Shown here: positions 1 through 3,579 of the stretch, piece after piece
Layout: every line of letters begins with the position of its first letter
How positions within the stretch are numbered: position 1 is the first letter of the stretch
Origin: Thiotrichales bacterium
Lineage (GTDB): Bacteria; Pseudomonadota; Gammaproteobacteria; Thiomicrospirales; Thiomicrospiraceae
Reading direction: 5' to 3'
Assembly (NCBI GenBank): GCA_027036095.1
Contig: JALVTA010000166.1
Coordinates: forward strand, 1 to 5,531
DNA length: 5,531 nt
Program-made: the position numbers and the translations under genes
Notes under the pieces: generated by a model
Database searches by the model: none
What the model was told of the DNA's origin: nothing
What the model saw: the letters and a program-made list of their open reading frames with translations, nothing else

Positions 1-168
1 CCGTAGCCGAGCATGTCCAATGCGTGCCAGCCTTTCTGAACCGGCACGCTGACACCTGGCGATGCTTGCTCAAGCGCTTACAGGCGGATGCAGATGCCAT
101 GTTTGGCTCTGAACGGCCTTTCTCCGGGTTTTTCAGGGTGTGCGGCAGGGTGAGGATCGTGGCACACC

Positions 169-190
169 GCAAAAATGGGGGAGGCCCCGT
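169..190. repeat. 22-bp imperfect direct repeat, copy 1
   Basis: This copy matches positions 281-302 at 19 of 22 bases, including an unbroken GGGGAGGCCCCGT. On the minus strand, downstream of the kinase-Rieske gene, it reads GGGG-CCT-CCCC followed by a C, A and five Ts. That resembles a very short Rho-independent terminator with a 4-bp stem. The stem is short, so terminator function is only a guess. Confidence 0.5.
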
Positions 191-280
191 CTGAGCGGCG
201 GATTCGACATTTCGATCGACACAAATGCCGATTTTACGGCGTTTTTCCGCTTCGCTGCCGGCGCGGTGCGAGCGCGCCGT

Positions 281-302
281 GCAAAATCAGGGGAGGCCCC
301 GT
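281..302. repeat. 22-bp imperfect direct repeat, copy 2
   Basis: Second copy of the repeat at 169-190, exactly 112 bases further on. It ends 13 bp from the last base of the kinase-Rieske stop codon. On the minus strand it reads GGGG-CCT-CCCC, then TGATTTTG, so it lies where a terminator of that gene would be expected, but the stem is only 4 bp and the T-run is short. The two copies could be tandem weak terminators or members of a dispersed G/C-rich intergenic repeat family. Confidence 0.5.
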
Positions 303-315
303 TGCTGTGGCGGTT

Positions 316-1524
316 TTACTCCTCCGGTGCGGCGTAGATATTGCCTGCCTCGTCAATACGGATGGGATAGGGCTGCAGGTGATCGCCCAGACAGGGCCCA
401 TCCACGCACTCTCCGTCCTCGATCTTGAACCAGGCGTCATGTACCGAGCACTTCATGGTCTTCTGGAAGGGGTTCACATCCACCTTGTAGGCCTCGTTGA
501 GGGGGACATGCTGGTGCGGGCAGTTGTTCACATAGGCCTTGACCGTATCGCCGTCGCGGATGAGGATCAGGCTGACATCCCGGCCCGGCACCCTTGCGAT
601 GGTCGCCTTGGCGCCGCTGACATCTTCCACGTTGGCCAGCGGCAGGTCGTCGGGCAGGGGATCGAGAAGATTATCCAGCCCCACCTGACGGCATTTGCGG
701 GCGGCCAGCTGGCTGCCGTAGCGTACGGCCTCCTGCAGTGAAGCGCCTTCAAGGAGCCTGTGCAGCGCCCCTGCCAGAAACGTATCGCCGGCACCGAGGG
801 TGTCGCGTACACGCACCTTGTCCGCCGGCACATGCTCAATGGCGCCCCCCGGTGCCTGATACCATGCGCCTTGGTCTCCCCAGGTGCAGATGATCTGCGC
901 CTGGGGCGCTTTGTGGCGCAGCGCCTCGATGCAGGCGGGCGCATCTGCATGACCCATGGCGCGGGCGTAATGCCGGCCGGTAAACAGCACATGCACCTGA
1001 TCCAGCAGGGCTTCGATGCCCTCACGGGGTTTTTCCAGTTCGAGCGAACGGGGCGTGTCCGGGCAAAAGGTGCGGGCGATGTTGAGCATGCCCTTGAGTT
1101 CCTCCACATTGCGCCCTTCGAAATGCAGCCAGTCAAAGGCTTCGATTTCGATTTTGGCGAAGTGTTCGAAGTCCACTTCCGGCAGGTTGCGGTAGTGGAC
1201 GATAGTGCGGCTGGCGCCGTTTTCGGGAATGAGAATGTAGCTGGTTGGGGTGTCTCCCTTGAGCTTGCGCTGTGCATGGCTCAGGTCGAGGCCGCGGGCG
1301 GTGAGCAGTTCCGACAGCTGGCGGGCCTGTGCGTCCATGGCCAGTGTGGTCACCAGTGACGTTTCATGACCCAGCTGGGTCAGTACATGGAGTGTGTTGG
1401 CTGCATTACCGCCCGGCTGGAGGTAGCGGGCATGGGCCCGTAGCTCCTCGTCTTCGGTCGGAAAGTGCCCCACATTCAGAATGACATCCAGTACCAGGTT
1501 GCCCACCGCCAGAATGCGTGCCAT
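316..1524 (-). CDS. Ketohexokinase-like PfkB kinase fused to a C-terminal Rieske [2Fe-2S] domain
   Basis: Two domains are visible in this 402-residue protein. Residues 1 to about 290 form a PfkB/ribokinase-family sugar kinase: GGNAANT at 38-44 (first PfkB signature) and DTLGAGDTF at 241-249 with catalytic base D247. From memory it follows human ketohexokinase closely, sharing EGRN (136-139), EKPRE (164-168), an LPxV segment at 114-117, and D13, N40, N43 and D247 in place of the sugar-binding D15, N42, N45 and D258. Phosphorylation of fructose or a related ketose by ATP is therefore plausible but inferred. Residues from about 300 onward form a Rieske domain: C335-x-H337 and C359-x2-H362 supply all four [2Fe-2S] ligands, followed by DGPCLGDHL. 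The kinase alone is already family length, so this is a real fusion. The ATG has GGGAG at a 7-base spacing. No signal peptide is seen, so it is probably cytosolic. It is divergent from fnr. Domain calls are secure; substrate and redox role are unknown. Confidence 0.93.
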   Translation of the reverse strand: MARILAVGNLVLDVILNVGHFPTEDEELRAHARYLQPGGNAANTLHVLTQLGHETSLVTTLAMDAQARQLSELLTARGLDLSHAQRKLKGDTPTSYILIPENGASRTIVHYRNLPEVDFEHFAKIEIEAFDWLHFEGRNVEELKGMLNIARTFCPDTPRSLELEKPREGIEALLDQVHVLFTGRHYARAMGHADAPACIEALRHKAPQAQIICTWGDQGAWYQAPGGAIEHVPADKVRVRDTLGAGDTFLAGALHRLLEGASLQEAVRYGSQLAARKCRQVGLDNLLDPLPDDLPLANVEDVSGAKATIARVPGRDVSLILIRDGDTVKAYVNNCPHQHVPLNEAYKVDVNPFQKTMKCSVHDAWFKIEDGECVDGPCLGDHLQPYPIRIDEAGNIYAAPEE

Positions 1525-1559
1525 GTCTTTACTCCCGTCGTGGCTTGCAATGGGCGGCT

Positions 1560-1590
1560 ATTTTACTGCAGCAGGGTGGTATTTCGGCAA
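1560..1590 (-). promoter_or_regulatory. Weak candidate promoter for the kinase-Rieske gene
   Basis: On the minus strand TAAAAT (1565-1560) is a good -10 hexamer, and TTGCCG (1590-1585) could serve as -35, but the 19-bp spacing is longer than ideal. TTGACT at 1597-1592 is a better hexamer but too distant (26 bp). The predicted leader is about 30 bases. Treat this as a guess. Confidence 0.25.
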
Positions 1591-1751
1591 AAGTCAAGCC
1601 GGTGCATAACTTTTATTTTTCAGCACTGAACGGCCACCTCACAGCAAGGCAAAAAAGTTAAAGTGGTTTATGAGGAGTTTTATAAGTTGTTGAAACTAAA
1701 GGAGCATAAGTTGAAGTTATATGACGGAAAAATGAATCTTGTGCCCATGGA

Positions 1752-1786
1752 TTATTCACAGAACCTGTGGATAACTTTGTGGAGAA
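1752..1786. promoter_or_regulatory. Cluster of three DnaA-box-like 9-mers
   Basis: Three sequences match the DnaA box. TTATTCACA at 1752-1760 (plus) fits the relaxed TTATNCACA consensus. TTATCCACA on the minus strand at 1774-1766 is a perfect box. TTCTCCACA on the minus strand at 1786-1778 has one mismatch. The first two face each other as an inverted repeat with 10-bp arms (1752-1761 and 1765-1774, one mismatch) around AAC. The adjacent A/T-rich stretch resembles an unwinding element. Known origins look like this, but no origin-linked gene such as dnaA, dnaN or mnmG is in view. It may instead be a DnaA regulatory or titration site, or an operator for another dimeric regulator. Confidence 0.5.
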
Positions 1787-1886
1787 GCGGCGGGCTGTCG
1801 GGCTAAGTGCCCGTCCTTGCAGGGGTGGTGTTAAGCTGCCCAAAAATGAGGCAGTGCTGGCATGAAAAATTTTGCGGCGTGATCTT

Positions 1887-1915
1887 TTGCGCCGGATCGA
1901 GTTTTGTCCTACCAT
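1887..1915 (+). promoter_or_regulatory. Candidate sigma70 promoter of fnr
   Basis: TTGCGC (1887-1892) and TACCAT (1910-1915) are spaced by 17 bp. They match the -35 and -10 consensus at 3 and 4 of 6 positions. Transcription would begin near 1922, giving a leader of about 27 bases before the ATG at 1949. This fits the chosen start, whereas the upstream TTG at 1904 would lie inside the promoter. The match is modest. Confidence 0.3.
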
Positions 1916-1948
1916 AGCCGCCATAAAACACAAAAATACAGACAGACA

Positions 1949-2725
1949 ATGGCGGGCTCCAAACCACATGCTCTTCAGGTCACCTGCGCCAACTGCGGCC
2001 TGCAGCGGATTTGCTTTCCGCGCGGACTGACCCAGCAGGAAATCATCCGGCTTGATGCGATCCTTCAGTCCCAGCCGGTGGTTGGCAAGGGGGAAGCGCT
2101 CTTCAAGCAGGGTGAGGCTGCCAAGGCCATCTTCGCGCTCAAGTCCGGCGTGGTCAAGCTGTGCCGTTACGACCGTTCAGGAAACGAGATCATCCACACC
2201 TTCTACCTGCCCGGCGATGTCATCGGTCTGGAGGCGCTGGACCAGCCGGTCTACCAGTATGACGCCATTGCCCTCGACCGTTGCAATCTGTGTCGGGTGG
2301 AGGTGGCCGATCTGGACCGGCTCGCTCAGCAGATGCCCAATCTCAACCGTCAGGTACTGCAGATGATGCGCCGGGAGCTGGAGCTGGAGCGGGCCCATTT
2401 CGAGAACGTCTCCAGCCGTTCGGCCGATCAGCGTCTGGCGCATTTCGTCTGGCATATCGCCGAGCGTTTCCGCGACCGTGGTTACGCCATGGACACCTTT
2501 CAGCTGCCCATCCTGCACCGGGATATTGCTACGCATCTGGGCCTGACGCCCGAGACGGTCTCCCGCATTCTGCGCAAATTCCACCAGCAGGGCATCCTCA
2601 CCTGGCAGCGCAAGCAGGTGACGTTGCATGACCCATGCGCCGTGCGCGAGCTGGCCGGTGTCGAGGCACCTGACGAAGCTGGTGAAGGCGAGGTGTGTCC
2701 GGTCTGTCAGGCTCATGTGGGCTGA
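1949..2725 (+). CDS. fnr: FNR/ANR-type oxygen-sensing transcription regulator
   Basis: Crp/Fnr-family regulator of 258 residues that, by family knowledge, holds an oxygen-labile [4Fe-4S] cluster and as a dimer binds TTGAT-N4-ATCAA when oxygen is low. The four cluster cysteines align with E. coli C20, C23, C29 and C122: C13, C16, C22 and C115, the last pair keeping the same 93-residue spacing. A cNMP-binding-like beta-roll covers roughly 25-120, the dimer helix about 130-155, and the helix-turn-helix about 190-212. Its recognition helix has E202, S205 and R206, matching E. coli E209, S212 and R213, so the DNA target should be the classic FNR box. Oddities: Glu147 takes the place of E. coli Asp154 in the dimer helix, C72 and C112 are extra cysteines, and the tail ends with a CPVC motif (250-253). 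ATG 1949 is preferred over an in-frame TTG at 1904, although its Shine-Dalgarno is weak. In pseudomonads the orthologue is called anr. Confidence 0.93.
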   Translation: MAGSKPHALQVTCANCGLQRICFPRGLTQQEIIRLDAILQSQPVVGKGEALFKQGEAAKAIFALKSGVVKLCRYDRSGNEIIHTFYLPGDVIGLEALDQPVYQYDAIALDRCNLCRVEVADLDRLAQQMPNLNRQVLQMMRRELELERAHFENVSSRSADQRLAHFVWHIAERFRDRGYAMDTFQLPILHRDIATHLGLTPETVSRILRKFHQQGILTWQRKQVTLHDPCAVRELAGVEAPDEAGEGEVCPVCQAHVG

Positions 2726-2748
2726 GCCTGTTCCCAGCACACGCAAAC

Positions 2749-2790
2749 TTGACCTTGATCAAGTCATTCCCGTACTGATGGTGATTAAAT
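2749..2790 (+). promoter_or_regulatory. FNR box with extended -10: class II FNR-activated promoter
   Basis: TTGACCTTGATCAA at 2749-2762 matches the FNR box TTGAT-N4-ATCAA at 9 of 10 defined positions. Its centre lies between 2755 and 2756. A TGA followed by TTAAAT at 2782-2790 forms an extended -10 element. A start at 2797 puts the box centre at -41.5, the classic position for FNR activation, and puts the -10 hexamer at -12 to -7. The box lies 23 bp past the fnr stop codon, so the regulator probably acts on the unit directly behind its own gene. The first half of the box also supplies TTGACC. Confidence 0.8.
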
Positions 2791-2796
2791 AGGAGC

Positions 2797-2875
2797 CGCG
2801 TATGGAAATCGAGTTGATCGGTTCCTCCATAATGTAGCCCGCTTGACCCGAATGGCGCGCCATTCGGGTTTTTTT
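2797..2875 (+). ncRNA. Putative FNR-activated small RNA, about 79 nt
   Basis: The start is predicted from the class II spacing and the end from the terminator. The RNA folds by eye into two hairpins. The 5' one pairs 2801-2806 (TATGGA) with 2826-2831 (TCCATA), then, past a CC bulge, 2807-2812 with 2818-2823 (one G-U pair), closing a 5-base GUUGA loop. The 3' one is the terminator stem. Between them lies a short single-stranded linker (2832-2845). The bulge and adjoining strand carry UCCUCC (2823-2828), which is anti-Shine-Dalgarno-like. An 11-codon frame, MEIELIGSSIM (2802-2837), is preceded by a good AGGAG at 2791-2795. That AGGAG would lie upstream of the predicted start, and the ATG is buried in the stem, so I favour a non-coding RNA. 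A tiny protein remains possible. I do not recognise it as FnrS or PhrS. Confidence 0.62.
2846..2875 (+). terminator. Rho-independent terminator of the sRNA and fnr
   Basis: The arms CCCGAATGG (2847-2855) and CCATTCGGG (2860-2868) are perfectly complementary around CGCG, with an extra A-T pair outside. Seven Ts follow (2869-2875). No other terminator lies after fnr, so this one would end both fnr read-through transcripts and the small RNA. Confidence 0.93.
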
Positions 2876-2886
2876 GTCCCTTCTGC

Positions 2887-2914
2887 TTGAAATTCGCCGA
2901 CTGTTCGCTATATT
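2887..2914 (+). promoter_or_regulatory. Sigma70-type promoter of pal
   Basis: TTGAAA (2887-2892) and TATATT (2909-2914) are spaced by 16 bp, a strong match to the housekeeping consensus. The start would be near 2921, giving a leader of about 36 bases. The promoter lies just past the preceding terminator, so pal is independent of fnr. Confidence 0.7.
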
Positions 2915-2956
2915 TCGTAGGAAAAGTTTCAAATATCCACAAAGAGGATCCAATCG

Positions 2957-3508
2957 ATGAAAAAGCTGACCACACTGTTTGCGGCGGGGTTTGTGGCACT
3001 GGCGCTGAGCGGCTGTAGCTCCACACCCAAGGAAGAGACCAAGAAGCAGCCTGAACAGGTTCAGACCACCGAGCAGACCACGCAGCCTGTCGAGACCGGC
3101 ACGGCGGCAGAGCAAGGGCTGAGCGCAGAAGCGCTGCAGCAGAAGATTGCCGAACTGCGCAAGGAACGTGTCTATTTCGATTTCGACAAGTCCGCCATCA
3201 AGCCCGAGTTCTTTGATGTGATCAAGAAGCAGGCCGACTTCATGGCCGAGAATCCCGATGTCAAGGTCACCATCGCCGGCTACTGTGACGAGCGTGGCAG
3301 CGTGGAGTACAACCTGGCGTTGGGCGAGCGTCGTGCCAATGCGGTCTACAACGCGCTTGTGGCTCAGGGCATCAGCCCCGAGCGCATTCAGACCGTAAGT
3401 TACGGTGAGTCCTATCCGCTGGATCCGGCGCACAACGAGGCGGCCTGGTCCAAGAACCGCCGTGCCACCTTCGTCTATGGCGTAGGCGAGTTCGTGCGTC
3501 CGCACTGA
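2957..3508 (+). CDS. pal: Peptidoglycan-associated lipoprotein Pal
   Basis: Outer-membrane lipoprotein of 183 residues (173 in E. coli) that, by family knowledge, binds peptidoglycan and TolB and helps the envelope constrict at division. A lipoprotein signal peptide ends with the lipobox LSGC, giving lipidated C20. Ser at +2 favours the outer membrane. Residues 23-55 form a linker rich in Q, T and E. The OmpA-like domain (about 71-175) starts with VYFDFDKSAI, and D111 and R126 are the conserved peptidoglycan-stem-peptide contacts in the pattern D-x2-G-x4-N-x2-L-x3-RA. NEAAWSKNRRATFVY near the end is typical. Y109 replaces the usual His in the G-H-x-DERG motif. AGAGGA (2943-2948) lies 8 bases before the ATG. 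The gene stands alone between fnr and pepN rather than behind tolB, so it may be a relocated or second copy. Confidence 0.95.
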   Translation: MKKLTTLFAAGFVALALSGCSSTPKEETKKQPEQVQTTEQTTQPVETGTAAEQGLSAEALQQKIAELRKERVYFDFDKSAIKPEFFDVIKKQADFMAENPDVKVTIAGYCDERGSVEYNLALGERRANAVYNALVAQGISPERIQTVSYGESYPLDPAHNEAAWSKNRRATFVYGVGEFVRPH

Positions 3509-3530
3509 CTTGAATCCTTTCAATCCCTGC

Positions 3531-3562
3531 AAAGCCTTTCCGCCGGTCGGAAAGGCTTTTTT
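3531..3562 (+). terminator. Rho-independent terminator of pal
   Basis: The arms AAAGCCTTTCCG (3531-3542) and CGGAAAGGCTTT (3548-3559) pair over 12 bp around CCGGT and run into six Ts (3557-3562). Only 17 bp separate the last T from the pepN start codon, which leaves no room for a pepN promoter after the terminator. Confidence 0.93.
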
Positions 3563-3579
3563 GTTTGTGGAGCAGCACC

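Larger units (their letters stand above)
1..315. other. Left flank with no convincing gene
   Basis: No gene can be called with confidence here. Two weak edge candidates exist. On the plus strand the frame starting at position 3 is open from the left edge to a stop near 195 (about 64 codons), which could be the tail of a gene, but its composition is not persuasive. On the minus strand a GTG at 47-45, preceded by AGGTG at a 5-base spacing, opens a frame running off the left edge and reading VPVQKGWHALDMLGYG. It looks somewhat protein-like, but I do not recognise it. These candidates overlap on opposite strands, so at most one is likely to be real. The rest of the stretch (about 195-315) holds the two repeat copies listed separately and is otherwise unassigned. 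Confidence 0.4.
1525..1948. other. Divergent intergenic region with an A/T-rich core
   Basis: This 424-bp region separates the minus-strand kinase-Rieske gene from fnr. It is longer than two divergent promoters need. A hand count gives about 28% GC over 1651-1740, against roughly 60% in the flanking genes. Within it ATAAGTTG occurs twice (1682-1689 and 1706-1713). A DnaA-box-like cluster follows directly at 1752-1786. An open frame from GTG 1663 to the stop at 1804-1806 (47 codons) has Shine-Dalgarno-like GAGGAG and AAGGAG before internal TTG codons, but it runs through the box cluster and I do not recognise its product. No clear FNR box (TTGAT-N4-ATCAA) was found, so fnr autoregulation is not supported here. 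Confidence 0.6.

Noticed and set aside
169..302. Possible CRISPR-like array from the two G/C-rich repeats
   Set aside because: There are only two imperfect copies with a 90-bp gap and no cas gene in view.
175..741. 188-codon plus-strand frame overlapping the 3' part of the kinase-Rieske gene
   Set aside because: It lies opposite the Rieske and late kinase domains, whose ligand residues are intact, and has no recognisable domain of its own.
1799..1813. CGGGC/GCCCG hairpin after the DnaA-like cluster
   Set aside because: The stem is 5 bp with no T-run on either side and no gene ending nearby, so it is not a credible terminator.
1904..1948. Upstream TTG start for fnr adding 15 residues
   Set aside because: It has no Shine-Dalgarno, the added residues are unlike FNR N-termini, and it would lie at the predicted promoter. 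ATG 1949 leaves a normal short segment before the first cluster cysteine.
1658..1969. 103-codon minus-strand frame across the divergent intergenic region
   Set aside because: It runs into the fnr start and through the A/T-rich and DnaA-like sequences, and shows no domain.
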